From NCBI RefSeq assembly GCF_025630775.1, contig NZ_JAOSZE010000056.1:1-57368 (forward strand): a DNA stretch of 57,368 nt, in the 5' to 3' direction. Under the pieces are notes generated by a model. It made no database searches and had not been told where the DNA came from. It was given only the letters and a program-made list of their open reading frames with translations. The translations under genes and the position numbers were made by a program. The DNA comes from Actinoplanes sp. KI2. GTDB lineage: Bacteria; Actinomycetota; Actinomycetes; Mycobacteriales; Micromonosporaceae. Positions 45,182 to 54,337 of this stretch are shown piece by piece (position 1 is the stretch's first letter; each line of letters begins with the position of its first letter).

Positions 45182-46366
45182 ATGGCAGACCGGACGACCG
45201 CCGTGGTGTGGGACGAAGCCCTGCTCGAGTACGACATGGGCGACCATCCGCTCAATCCGGTGCGGGTCGCCCTGACCATGGCGCTCGCCCGCGAGCTGGG
45301 TGTCCTCGACCGCCCCGGGGTGCGGATGATCACACCGCGGCCGGCCACCGACGACCAGCTCACCCGGGTGCACCGGGCCGACTATCTCGACGCCGTCCGG
45401 CTCGCCCCGAGCGATCCGTTCTTCCGCGGCTGGGGTCTCAACACCCCCGACAACCCCGTGTTCGACGGCATGCACGAGGCGTCCGCGCGGATCTGCGGCG
45501 CGAGCATCGCGGCGGTCGACGCCGTGTGGGACGGCACGGCGACCCGCGCCGTCAACGTGGCCGGCGGGCTGCACCACGCGATGGCGGCCCGGGCGTCCGG
45601 CTTCTGCGTCTACAACGACCCCGCGGTCGCGATCGCCCGGCTGCTCGACCGCGGTGCCCAGCGGGTCGCGTATGTGGACGTCGACGTCCACCATGGCGAC
45701 GGCGTGCAGGCCGCCTTCTACGACGACCCGCGGGTGCTCACGGTCAGCCTGCACGAGTCGCCGCTCGCGCTCTTCCCGGGCACCGGGTTCGCCGACGAGG
45801 TCGGCGGGCCGGACGCCCAGGGCGCGGCGGTGAATGTGCCGTTGCCGCCCGGCACCTCCGACGCCGGCTGGCTGCGTGCCTTCCATGCGATCGTGCCGTC
45901 GGTGGTCCGCGCCTTCGCCCCCGAGATCATCTTCAGCCAGTGCGGTGCCGACGCCCACCGTCTCGACCCGCTGGCCGACCTGCGGCTGTCGGTCGACGGC
46001 CAGCGCGCGGCGTACGTGGCGATGAGCGCCCTGGCCGACGAGCTGTGCGACGGCCGCTGGGTGGCCACCGGTGGCGGGGGGTATGCGCTGGTCGAGGTCG
46101 TCCCGCGGGCCTGGACCCATCTGCTGGCGGTGGCCACCGGTGAGCCGCTCGACCCGGCCACCCGGACGCCGCCGGCCTGGCGAAAGTTCGCGACCGAGCG
46201 CTGCCCCGGCCGCGCGGTGCCCGAGGCGATGACCGACGGCACCGACCCGCCGGTCGAGCGGTGGGAGCCGGGCACCACGCCGGACGCGGTCGACCGGGCC
46301 ATCCTGGCCACCCGGACGGCCGTGTTCCCGCTGCACGGCCTCGACCCGCACGACCCCCGCGACTAG
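45182..46366 (+). CDS. acuC: AcuC-type deacetylase (histone deacetylase family)
   Basis: A 394-residue class I histone-deacetylase-like enzyme. The catalytic His pair is H131-H132 in GGLHHAM; zinc ligands are D168 and H170 (YVDVDVHHGDG) and D257 (QCGADAHRLDP). In Bacillus, AcuC deacetylates and reactivates acetyl-CoA synthetase. The downstream gene, 10 bp away, encodes a Pat-type lysine acetyltransferase, giving an opposing pair in one operon. It is divergent from ideR. Confidence 0.92.
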   Translation: MADRTTAVVWDEALLEYDMGDHPLNPVRVALTMALARELGVLDRPGVRMITPRPATDDQLTRVHRADYLDAVRLAPSDPFFRGWGLNTPDNPVFDGMHEASARICGASIAAVDAVWDGTATRAVNVAGGLHHAMAARASGFCVYNDPAVAIARLLDRGAQRVAYVDVDVHHGDGVQAAFYDDPRVLTVSLHESPLALFPGTGFADEVGGPDAQGAAVNVPLPPGTSDAGWLRAFHAIVPSVVRAFAPEIIFSQCGADAHRLDPLADLRLSVDGQRAAYVAMSALADELCDGRWVATGGGGYALVEVVPRAWTHLLAVATGEPLDPATRTPPAWRKFATERCPGRAVPEAMTDGTDPPVERWEPGTTPDAVDRAILATRTAVFPLHGLDPHDPRD

Positions 46367-46376
46367 AGGAGCCGTC

Positions 46377-48935
46377 GTGGAGAAAAGCGCAGACGTCCTG
46401 CTCTCCGACGGGTCGGCCGCCCACCTGCGGCAGATCCGGCCGGACGACGCATCGGCCATAGTGGAGTTCCACTCCCAACTGAGCGAGCGCACCCGGTATC
46501 TGCGCTACTTCTCGCCCTACCCGCGCATCCCCGAGCGCGACCTCGAGCGGTTCGTCAACGTCGACCACCGGGACCGCGAGGCGTTCATCCTGGTCAGCGG
46601 CCCGCGCATCATGGCGGTCGGGCGCTACGAACGCCTCGGCCACGACTCGCCCGAGGCCGAGGTCGCGCTGGTGGTGGAGGACGCGCACCAGGGCCGGGGC
46701 ATCGGCTCGGTGCTGCTCGAGCACCTCGCCGACGCCGCCCGGGACAACGGGATCACCCGCTTCGTCGCCGAGGTCCTGCCGGAGAACGGCGGCATGCTGC
46801 GGGTGTTCAGCGACTTCGGCTACCTGATCCAGCGGCGCTACGCGGACGGCGTGGTGCACCTCGAGTTCCCGATCGAGCCGACCGAGAAGTCCCGGCAGGT
46901 GCAGGAGGCGCGGGAACAGCGAACCGAGGCACGCTCGATCGCCCGGCTGCTCGCGCCGCGGGCGGTGGCCGTCTACGGCGCCAGCGCCAGCGGGCAGGGC
47001 ATCGGCGCCGCGATGCTCGGCCACCTGCGCGACGGCGGTTACACCGGGACGATCGTGCCGGTCCACCGCCGGGCGACCCGGGTGGCCGGCCTCCCGGCGT
47101 ACCGATCGGCCACCGAGGCCACCGAGGCCGGCGTCGCGGTCGACCTGGCGCTGATCGCGGTCCCGCCGGAGGCGGTGGGCGACGCGATCGAGGACGCGGC
47201 GGCGAGCGGCGCGGGCGGGATCGTGGTCGTCTCGGCCGGCTTCGCCGAGGCCGGCGCGGACGGCGCCGCGGCCCAGCGTGCGCTGGTGGAACGCGCGCAC
47301 GACGCGGGGTTGCGCGTGGTGGGGCCGAACAGCATGGGGATCGCCAACGCCGACCCGGCCGTACGCCTGAATGCCACGCTCGCGCCGTCGCTGCCCGGCG
47401 CGGGACGGGTCGGCTTCTTCAGCCAGAGCGGGGCGTTCGGTGTGGCCCTGCTCGCCGAGGCCGACCGGCGCGGGCTGGGCCTGTCCAGCTTCGTCTCGGC
47501 CGGCAACCGGGCCGACGTCTCCGGCAACGACCTGCTGCAGTACTGGCAGGACGATCCCGGCACCGACGTGGTGCTGCTCTACCTGGAGACCTTCGGCAAC
47601 CCGCGCAAGTTCGCCCGGCTCGCCCGCCGCATGTCCCGGGTCAAGCCGGTGGTCGCGGTGGCCTCGGCGACCCGTCCGCAGGGCCTGGCCGGCGACCTGC
47701 CGACGCCCGATGCGAACGCGGTGACCGCGCTGTTCGCCCGGTCCGGCGTGATCCGGGTCGACACCGTGTCGGAGTTGTTCGACGTGGGCATGCTGCTCGC
47801 CCATCAACCGCTGCCGGCCGGGCGCCGGGTGGCCGTGGTCGGCAACTCCTCGGCGCTGTCCCAGCTCGCGGTGGCGGCCTGCCGGGCGGCGGGGCTGGTC
47901 GTCGCCGAGGGTTATCCGCACGACATCAGCCCGCAGGCCGGCGCGCACGACTTCGCCGACGCGCTGGCCGAGGCGGCCGTCGACGACCGGGCCGACGCGC
48001 TGGTCGTGGTCTTCGCCCCGCCGCTGCCGGGCCAGCTTCCCGACGAGGATGCCGACTTCGCGGCGGCGTTGGCCGGCGTGGCGCTGGCCGGCGAGAAGCC
48101 GACCGTCGCCACGTTCCTGCTCGGCAACCTCCCGCCGCGGGTACCGGCGTACCCGTCGGTGGAGGAGGCGGTGCGGGCGCTGGCCCGGGTGGCCACGTAC
48201 GCGGACTGGCTGCGGCGCCCGCCCGGGGTGACGCCGGCGCTGCCCAGGGTCGACCCGTCGGCGGTCGACCTCGACGGGCCGCCCGCCCAGCTGCTCGCGG
48301 CCTACGGCATCGACGTGGTGCCGTCCACTCTGGCCACCTCGGTCGAGTCGGCGATCGCGGCGGCCGAGACCCTGGGGTACCCGGTGGCGCTCAAGGCGGC
48401 CAGGGGCTCGCTGCGGCACCGCATTGACCTGGGCGCGGTGCGGCTGGCGCTGGCCGACGAGGGGGACGTGCGGGCGGCGTACGGCGATCTGTCCGCCAGG
48501 TTCGGGCCGTACGTGCTGGTGCAGACGATGGTCGCGCCCGGCGTCGCCACGATGATCGAGGTGGTCGAGGACCCGGCCTTCGGTCCGGTGGTCGGCTTCG
48601 GGCTCGGCGGCGTGGCCGGCGAGCTGCTCGGCGACCTCGCGTGGCGGGCGGCGCCGCTGACCGACCGCGCGGCCGAGGCCCTGGTCGACGAGCCACGGGC
48701 GGCGCCGCTGCTGCACGGGTACCGCGGGTCTGCCCCGGTCGACCGCGCGGCGCTGATCGACCTGCTGCTGCGCGTGGGTCGCCTGGCCGACGAGCAGCCG
48801 CGGCTGTGGTCGCTGATGCTCAACCCGGTGCTGGCCCGGCCCGACGGCATCTCGGTCCTGCATGTCGCCACCGAGCTCGGCCCGCCCGCGCCCCGGCCGG
48901 ACACCGGCCCGCGACGTCTCTACAACGCGTCTTGA
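46377..48935 (+). CDS. Pat-type protein acetyltransferase: GNAT fused to ADP-forming acyl-CoA-synthetase-like domains
   Basis: An 852-residue protein. The GNAT domain comes first (about residues 12-165; EVALVVEDAHQGRGIGSVLLEHL holds the acetyl-CoA loop Q/R-x-x-G-x-G). Then come the CoA-binding domain (LLAPRAVAVYGASASGQGIG, about 190), succinyl-CoA-ligase-like domains (GPNSMGIAN; FFSQSGAFGVALL) and an ATP-grasp-like C-terminus (about 620-852). Salmonella Pat has the GNAT last; GNAT-first is the form I recall from Streptomyces lividans PatA. Such enzymes acetylate acetyl-CoA synthetase and other acyl-CoA ligases. GTG 46377 follows AGGAG, 10 bp after acuC, so they are co-transcribed. Confidence 0.88.
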   Translation: MEKSADVLLSDGSAAHLRQIRPDDASAIVEFHSQLSERTRYLRYFSPYPRIPERDLERFVNVDHRDREAFILVSGPRIMAVGRYERLGHDSPEAEVALVVEDAHQGRGIGSVLLEHLADAARDNGITRFVAEVLPENGGMLRVFSDFGYLIQRRYADGVVHLEFPIEPTEKSRQVQEAREQRTEARSIARLLAPRAVAVYGASASGQGIGAAMLGHLRDGGYTGTIVPVHRRATRVAGLPAYRSATEATEAGVAVDLALIAVPPEAVGDAIEDAAASGAGGIVVVSAGFAEAGADGAAAQRALVERAHDAGLRVVGPNSMGIANADPAVRLNATLAPSLPGAGRVGFFSQSGAFGVALLAEADRRGLGLSSFVSAGNRADVSGNDLLQYWQDDPGTDVVLLYLETFGNPRKFARLARRMSRVKPVVAVASATRPQGLAGDLPTPDANAVTALFARSGVIRVDTVSELFDVGMLLAHQPLPAGRRVAVVGNSSALSQLAVAACRAAGLVVAEGYPHDISPQAGAHDFADALAEAAVDDRADALVVVFAPPLPGQLPDEDADFAAALAGVALAGEKPTVATFLLGNLPPRVPAYPSVEEAVRALARVATYADWLRRPPGVTPALPRVDPSAVDLDGPPAQLLAAYGIDVVPSTLATSVESAIAAAETLGYPVALKAARGSLRHRIDLGAVRLALADEGDVRAAYGDLSARFGPYVLVQTMVAPGVATMIEVVEDPAFGPVVGFGLGGVAGELLGDLAWRAAPLTDRAAEALVDEPRAAPLLHGYRGSAPVDRAALIDLLLRVGRLADEQPRLWSLMLNPVLARPDGISVLHVATELGPPAPRPDTGPRRLYNAS

Positions 48936-48948
48936 GAGAATGCCCGCC

Positions 48949-49371
48949 ATGCGGGCATTGGTGCAGACCGTGAGCCGGGCGAGTGTGACGGTTGACGACG
49001 AGGTCGTCGGGCAGATCGAGGACGGCCTGCTGGTGCTGGTCGGCGTGACGCATGACGACACCGCGGCCAAGGCGGCCGAGTTGGCACGTAAGACCTACGA
49101 GCTGCGCATTCTGGACGATGAAGCGTCCGCTTCCGACGTGGCCGCGCCGCTGCTGGTGATCAGCCAGTTCACGCTCTACGGCGACGGGCGCAAGGGGCGG
49201 CGGCCCACGTGGAGCGCCGCAGCCCCCGCCGACCTGGCGGAGCCGCTGGTCGATGCGTATGTCGAGGCGCTGCGTGGACGCGGTGCGACGGTGCAGTCCG
49301 GCCGGTTCCGGGCGCACATGCTCGTGGAGAGCGTCAACGTGGGGCCGCGGACCCTGCTGCTGGAAATCTAG
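48949..49371 (+). CDS. dtd: D-aminoacyl-tRNA deacylase
   Basis: A 140-residue DTD that removes D-amino acids from mischarged tRNA. Seen: N-terminal MRALVQTVSRASVTVDDEVVG, the SQFTLYGD motif, and the C-terminal NVGPRT corresponding to the NxGPxT cis-Pro motif, with Arg in place of the usual Phe/Val. ATG 48949 gives the standard start; ATG 48940 is 3 codons earlier. It lies 13 bp after the Pat gene. Its stop overlaps the convergent Spo0M gene by 4 bp (CTAG). Confidence 0.93.
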   Translation: MRALVQTVSRASVTVDDEVVGQIEDGLLVLVGVTHDDTAAKAAELARKTYELRILDDEASASDVAAPLLVISQFTLYGDGRKGRRPTWSAAAPADLAEPLVDAYVEALRGRGATVQSGRFRAHMLVESVNVGPRTLLLEI

Positions 49372-50156
49372 AAGTACAGGCCGCGTCGCTGGGCGGACTG
49401 CCGCAGCCAGTTGTCCAGCTGACCGGCCCAGTCCACCTGGTCGGCGGTCTGGTAGTCGACGTCGAACTTGCCGAACGCGTCGTGGCCCTCGCCGAACAGG
49501 CCGCCGCGTTTGTCGATCTCGAGGACCACCTGGAGGAGCTCCGGCGTGGCGATGAAGGTCAGCTCGAGTTGGTTGATGCCGGTCGCGTAGGCCGGCGGCG
49601 GGTAGAACTCGATCTCCTGATAGAACGGGAGCCGCTGCTCGACGCCGTAGACGCGGCCGCGCTCGACGTCCGCCCGGCTGAACCGGAAGCCCAGCCGCAG
49701 CAACGCGTCGAGCACGAGCTCCTGCGCGGGCAGCGGGTGCACGGCGACCGCGTCGAGATCCGACTTGTCGACGGCGCGTGCCACCTCGAGCTCGGTGGTC
49801 AGCCCCATGGTCATCCCGTGCAGTCGCTGGCCGTAGACCTCGGTGATCGGCGTCTCCCACGGCACGTCGAAGCGGAACGGCACGTCGTAGCGCGCCTGCG
49901 GGTCGAGCCGGAACGAGCCGGTCAGCCGCTGCCGCTGGAACTCCTGGTCGGTGTTGTACTCGGCGTCGCCGGTCTCCACCTCGACCCGGGTGATCAGGCC
50001 GACGGCCAGATACTCCACGTCGACCGCGTGATCACCGCCGGCGACGCGCACCTGACCCTCGAGGTAGCCGCCCGGCCGGCAGTTCGGGTTGACGAGCTCC
50101 GTCTCGACCGACGGGCCGCCCACACCCATCGCCCGCAACATTCGTCTGAAGACCAT
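49368..50156 (-). CDS. Spo0M-like arrestin-fold protein
   Basis: A 262-residue protein of the SpoOM (Spo0M) family, an arrestin-like beta-sandwich. Recognisable segments are VETELVNPNCRPGGYLEGQVRVAGGDHAVDVEYL, FRFDVPWETPITEVYG and the EFYPPPAY/ELTFIATPELLQVVLEIDKRGG C-terminal half. In Bacillus it affects sporulation and cell-shape control; the actinobacterial role is unclear. ATG 50156 has GGAGGGA 7 nt upstream. It is divergent from the sigma factor gene. Confidence 0.88.
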   Translation of the reverse strand: MVFRRMLRAMGVGGPSVETELVNPNCRPGGYLEGQVRVAGGDHAVDVEYLAVGLITRVEVETGDAEYNTDQEFQRQRLTGSFRLDPQARYDVPFRFDVPWETPITEVYGQRLHGMTMGLTTELEVARAVDKSDLDAVAVHPLPAQELVLDALLRLGFRFSRADVERGRVYGVEQRLPFYQEIEFYPPPAYATGINQLELTFIATPELLQVVLEIDKRGGLFGEGHDAFGKFDVDYQTADQVDWAGQLDNWLRQSAQRRGLYF

Positions 50157-50388
50157 GAACCGATCCCTCCCGGACGGCGTGTGAAGGACAGCATCGACGT
50201 AACACAATTACCCAGATCCGGCATTCCACCCACCTGTCGGCTTGGCGACGTCAGGGTTCTCCCTGATTCATGCCACCCGGACGCTTGCCTCACCTCCGCT
50301 TAACGCGTCCCGGGCCAAGCTATCGATCACCGGCACGAATGCGGCTGGGAACGCACGAGACGGTTATCAGCGGGGAGGGGACTGAAAG

Positions 50389-51399
50389 GTGGTCCTGCAG
50401 ATGAAGGCGTCGGAGTCAGCGGCGGCGGTTACCGCCGACAACATCATGACCGACGGTGTCGAGCTCCTGACCGATTTGGACGCGACGGACGAGCGCGGCG
50501 TTTCCGCCGACCTGGTGCGGGCCTACTTGAACGGCATCGGGCGGACCCGCCTGCTGACCGCGGTCGAGGAGGTCGAGCTTTCCAAGCGCATCGAGGCCGG
50601 GCTGTACGCGGAGGAGAAGTTGCCGGAGGCCGGCGACGACCTCGCTCCGCTTCTCGAGATCATCATCACCGAGGGCAAGGCCGCGAAGAACCACCTGCTC
50701 GAGGCCAACCTGCGGCTCGTGGTCAGCATCGCCAAGCGGTACACCGGCCGGGGTATGGCGTTCCTGGATCTGATCCAGGAGGGCAACCTGGGCCTGATCC
50801 GCGCGGTGGAGAAGTTCGACTACACCAAGGGCTACAAGTTCTCCACGTACGCGACCTGGTGGATCCGGCAGGCGATCACCCGTGCGATGGCCGACCAGGC
50901 CCGCACGATCCGCATCCCGGTGCACATGGTCGAGCAGGTCAACCGCATGGTCCGGGCCCGCCGCGACCTGGCCGCCACGCTCGGCCGCGAGCCGAGCATC
51001 GCCGAGATCGCCAAGGCGATGAGCGTGCCCGAGTTCCAGGTCATCGAGCTGATCTCGTACGACCGCGAGCCGGTCAGCCTCGACCAGGCCGTCGGCGAGG
51101 ACGGCGAGAGCGCCCTCGGCGACTTCGTGGCCGCGGTCGACGCCGGCAACCCGGCCAACAACATCGGCCAGGGCGAGCTGCGCAACGAGGTGGAGATCGT
51201 CCTCGCCACCCTCTCCGAGCGCGAGTCCGCCGTGATCCGCCTGCGCTTCGGCCTCGACGACGGCCGCCAGCGCACCCTCGACGAGGTGGGCCGCGAGTTC
51301 GGGCTCTCCCGCGAGCGGATCCGCCAGATCGAAAAGGTGACAATGCTCAAGCTCCGCGACCCGGAGCGCGCCTCCCGCCTGGAGGCCTACGCCGGCTGA
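50389..51399 (+). CDS. principal-type sigma-70 factor (SigB/HrdB-like)
   Basis: A 336-residue group 1/2 sigma factor. Region 1.2 is at about 38-70 (DLVRAYLNGIGRTRLLTAVEEVELSKRIE). Region 2 has NLRLVVSIAKRYTGRGMAFLDLIQEGNLGLIRAVEKFDYTKGYKFSTYATWWIRQAI. Region 3 follows, and region 4 has RTLDEVGREFGLSRERIRQIEKVTMLKLR. It lacks the long acidic region 1.1 of true primary factors, so it is more likely a SigB- or Hrd-type stationary/stress factor, as in mycobacterial sigB near ideR. GTG 50389 has GGGGAGGGG 9 nt upstream; ATG 50401 is an alternative. A strong terminator follows. Confidence 0.93.
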   Translation: MVLQMKASESAAAVTADNIMTDGVELLTDLDATDERGVSADLVRAYLNGIGRTRLLTAVEEVELSKRIEAGLYAEEKLPEAGDDLAPLLEIIITEGKAAKNHLLEANLRLVVSIAKRYTGRGMAFLDLIQEGNLGLIRAVEKFDYTKGYKFSTYATWWIRQAITRAMADQARTIRIPVHMVEQVNRMVRARRDLAATLGREPSIAEIAKAMSVPEFQVIELISYDREPVSLDQAVGEDGESALGDFVAAVDAGNPANNIGQGELRNEVEIVLATLSERESAVIRLRFGLDDGRQRTLDEVGREFGLSRERIRQIEKVTMLKLRDPERASRLEAYAG

Positions 51400-51418
51400 C
51401 CGGTGTTCCACTGCACAA

Positions 51419-51456
51419 CCGCCCGGCGGGAACCTTCCCCGCCGGGCGGTCGGCTT
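51419..51456 (+). terminator. rho-independent terminator after the sigma gene
   Basis: CCGCCCGGCGGG (51419-51430) pairs perfectly with CCCGCCGGGCGG (51438-51449) around a 7-nt loop, then TCGGCTTT. It starts 20 bp after the sigma stop. Confidence 0.85.
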
Positions 51457-51690
51457 TGAGGCGCCCTCCTCGCCGGGCGGTCGGCTTCTTGACGACCTTC
51501 CCCGCCTGACGGTCCGCGTTGCGGTGTTCTTGCCGGCCGGGCAGTCGGCTTTGTGGTGACCTTCCCCATTTGGCGGTCCGCTTTGCCTTGGTCTTGCTGG
51601 CCGGTGGTCAGCTTTGTGGCGACCTTCCCGCCGCCGCACGGTTCGCTTTGCGATGACTTCCTCCCCGAGGTCTGCTTTGCGATGGTTGGT
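51441..51690. repeat. degenerate 31-32-bp tandem repeat downstream of the terminator
   Basis: The terminator's 3' arm, GCCGGGCGGTCGGCTT (51441), recurs exactly at 51472. More diverged copies follow at about 51504, 51536, 51567, 51599, 51631 and 51665, each ending in a GCTTTG-like motif. Only the first has a matching 5' arm, so the rest look like decayed copies of a terminator half. Confidence 0.7.
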
Positions 51691-51707
51691 CCTACCGCTG
51701 GTCTTGC

Positions 51708-51776
51708 GTTGCGTTGAGGCTGCCTCCCGCGTTGCGTTGAGGCTGCCTCCCGCGTTGCGTTGAGGCTGCCTCCCGC
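51708..51776. repeat. 23-bp perfect tandem repeat, three copies
   Basis: Three identical 23-bp units (51708, 51731, 51754) start with GTTGCGTTGAGG and end CTCCCGC. They lie between the sigma gene and the convergent FtsX permease gene. No gene is seen in 51400-51805. Confidence 0.88.
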
Positions 51777-51805
51777 GCTGCTTACTTCTCGGCGCAGGAC
51801 CCCTG

Positions 51806-54337
51806 CTACGACAGTTCCCGAATCGGCTCGAAGCGGGCCAGCCTCGCCCGTGCCGGAAGCACGCTCGCGGCGAGAGCGAGCAGCAGGCAGGCGGACACCG
51901 TGATCGCCCCGGTCTGCCACGGGACGGTCATGGTCACGGCGTTCCCGGTCTGCGCTCGGAGACCGGCCGTGCTGCCCCAGAGCGCAAGAACCGCGGCCGC
52001 CGCACCGAGCGTCGCGCCGATCGCGACGACCAGGGCGGACTCGCCGGCGATCGCGAGCAGAACCTGCTGTGGCGTGGCACCGGCAAGTCGCAGAAGCCGG
52101 TAGTCGGGTGCGCGGCGGGCGGTGGCCATGAACAGTGTGTTGGCGACGGCGAGCGCGCCGTACCCGACGGACACCCCGATCAACAGCATCGTGAAGACCC
52201 AGACGAGCCGATCGTCCTCAGCGTCGGCCTGCCGGGCGTAGGTGCCGACGTCGACGACCCGGGCGCCCATCGCGGCCGCTGTGCCCGCTGGCGGCATGCC
52301 TGTCGCGGCTGCTCTGCCTGCTGGTGGCGTGCCTGTCGCGGCTGCTCTGCCTGCTGGTGGCGTGCCTGTCGCGGCTGCTCTGCCTGCTGGTGGCGTGCCT
52401 GTCGCGGCTGCTCTGCCTGCTGGTGGCGTGGCTGTCGCGGCTGCCGCGCGCGTTGGCGCCGTGCCTTGTGGTTCCGTGACTGTCGGCGCTCCGCCTGGTA
52501 GTGGCAGGGCTGCGGCCAGCGCCGAGGGATCGTGCTCGCGGACTGTATGCCGGCCGACCACCAGTTCGGCCGGCAGCACATTGTCCGGAGCGACGCCGGC
52601 TACCCGCAGCGGCGTCTGCACCCCGTCGGCGAACGTCACCTCGAGCGTGTCATTAAGCCCCACCCGCAGCTGCGAGGCGCGCGACGCGTTCACCACTACG
52701 CTGTGCGGCGCCCCCAGCGCTCGCGCCGCCGCGGGGCTGGACGTCGCCGCGGGATCGACACCGATGGCGGCCACCACCGTGTCGTTCAGATAGACCATGG
52801 TCTGCAGCGGAGCGGTCGGAGCGGCGGCGTCGGTCAGCCCGGGCGTGCCGTCTGGCACCAGCACCGAGCCGGTTCGTGCTGCCTCGGCCCGTCGACCGGC
52901 GTAGGCGTCCGCCGAGGTCTGCACGTTTCCGGCGATGAACACGGCGAACGCCATGGTCAGCAAGACCGGCGCCGCGGTCGAGGCGGTGCGCCGGGCGCCG
53001 GCCAGGGCGCTCTCCCTCATCACCATGCCGACCGGCCCACGCGACGGGCGCAGCAGGACCCGCACGAACAGGGGGACAGCCGCCGGGGCGAGGGCGGTCG
53101 CGCCGACCACCAGCGCCATCGCCGCGGCCAGCGCGAGTGTGCCGAGATCGGCGAGGTCGTCAGTCACCGTGGTGGCCACGCCCGCGACCAGGCCCGCGGC
53201 CGTGAAGAACAGGCCCACAATCCAACGCGACCGGGACATCGGCCGCGTCTCGACCTCCGCCTGTCGTAGTGCCTCGAGCGGTCCGACCCGGGCCGCCCGG
53301 CGAGCGGCGGTCAGCGAACCGGCAACCGCGATCAGCGGGCCGGCCAGGAGGCCTGCCACGATCGGGCCGAGGTGTGCGCCGACGGCGAAGGACGCCGGCT
53401 CGAACCCCACGGCGACCAGGACCCGACCCACCAGCGGAGCCAGGAGGAGGCCCAGGACCGTCCCGGCCAGGCCCGCGACGGCGCCGATGGTCCCGGCCTC
53501 GCGCATCACCGATCGCCCCACCTGCCGAGGAGTGGCACCGGTCGCGCGCAGCAGCCCGATCTCGCGCCTTCGCTGGTGGACGGTGAGCGCCGTGGTCGAG
53601 GCGATCACGAAGACGCAGGCGAAGGCCGACAGGGCCGCCATGGCGCTGAGCACCTGTAGGCCGATCCAGCGGGTGCGGGCGTCGGCGCGTGGCTCGAGAT
53701 CGCCCAGCGCGGTGCCGTGCAGCACAGTTGCCCCAGCGGCAACCGCGCGGACCTCGGCCGGGTCGGGATGTCCGGTGAGTCCGATCAACCGGACACCTGG
53801 CGCGAGGTGAGCCGCGGTCGCGTCCGAGACGTAGAGCCGTTCGGCCTCGATCAGGCCGGTAACTGTCCACTGACTCGGCCCGGTCGCGGTGAGGATTGTC
53901 ACCGTACCGCCGACCGCAACTTTCCATTTCCTGGATACGACCGCCTCGTGGTCGGCTCGGGCGGGGCGGCCGGCGACCAGACTGTCGAGGGCCAAGGCGG
54001 CACTTGCCCAGCCGTGCGCCTCCTTGGCAGCGGCGAGCGGTGTGCTGCCGAATGCCGGCTGCGCATAGAAACTGCGGTCGGGGATCGCCGCGGTGACGCC
54101 CGGGATCGTGGCCAAACGCGCGGTCAGCGTGGCTGTCTCGGCGGACGACCAGGGGCGGGACTCCGGGAACGGGTCGGCCGGAGTGGTCATGCCCGGACTT
54201 CGTACGGCCACGGCGATCGCCGCGTAGCGGTCGGGCATCCGGGGCTTGGCCGACGCGAGCAGGGTCAGGGTGAGGGCGACGGCCGCCGTACCGAAAAGGA
54301 CCGCGACGAAGGCGCCCAGCCGATCGCGCGTCAGCAT
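51806..54337 (-). CDS. FtsX/MacB-type ABC transporter permease
   Basis: An 843-residue permease with two FtsX-like units. Each has an extracytoplasmic domain and TM helices: LGAFVAVLFGTAAVALTLTLLAS at the N-terminus; VLSAMAALSAFACVFVIAST, IGAVAGLAGTVLGLLLAPLVGRVLV and later helices; and MLLIGVSVGYGALAVANTLFMATARR and WQTGAITVSACLLLALAASVL near the C-terminus. Residues about 630-685, in the second extracytoplasmic loop, are an 11-residue repeat of AAATGTPPAGR type. ATG 54337 overlaps the ATPase stop by 7 bp. Together they form an exporter or envelope-stress transporter, often of peptides or antibiotics, under the divergent two-component system. Confidence 0.88.
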   Translation of the reverse strand: MLTRDRLGAFVAVLFGTAAVALTLTLLASAKPRMPDRYAAIAVAVRSPGMTTPADPFPESRPWSSAETATLTARLATIPGVTAAIPDRSFYAQPAFGSTPLAAAKEAHGWASAALALDSLVAGRPARADHEAVVSRKWKVAVGGTVTILTATGPSQWTVTGLIEAERLYVSDATAAHLAPGVRLIGLTGHPDPAEVRAVAAGATVLHGTALGDLEPRADARTRWIGLQVLSAMAALSAFACVFVIASTTALTVHQRRREIGLLRATGATPRQVGRSVMREAGTIGAVAGLAGTVLGLLLAPLVGRVLVAVGFEPASFAVGAHLGPIVAGLLAGPLIAVAGSLTAARRAARVGPLEALRQAEVETRPMSRSRWIVGLFFTAAGLVAGVATTVTDDLADLGTLALAAAMALVVGATALAPAAVPLFVRVLLRPSRGPVGMVMRESALAGARRTASTAAPVLLTMAFAVFIAGNVQTSADAYAGRRAEAARTGSVLVPDGTPGLTDAAAPTAPLQTMVYLNDTVVAAIGVDPAATSSPAAARALGAPHSVVVNASRASQLRVGLNDTLEVTFADGVQTPLRVAGVAPDNVLPAELVVGRHTVREHDPSALAAALPLPGGAPTVTEPQGTAPTRAAAATATPPAGRAAATGTPPAGRAAATGTPPAGRAAATGTPPAGRAAATGMPPAGTAAAMGARVVDVGTYARQADAEDDRLVWVFTMLLIGVSVGYGALAVANTLFMATARRAPDYRLLRLAGATPQQVLLAIAGESALVVAIGATLGAAAAVLALWGSTAGLRAQTGNAVTMTVPWQTGAITVSACLLLALAASVLPARARLARFEPIRELS
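52278..52445. repeat. 33-bp in-frame tandem repeat inside the FtsX permease gene
   Basis: About five copies of a 33-bp unit, encoding AAATGTPPAGR on the minus strand, are nearly identical at the DNA level, which indicates recent expansion. The encoded segment is Pro/Ala/Thr-rich and probably extracytoplasmic. Confidence 0.88.
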
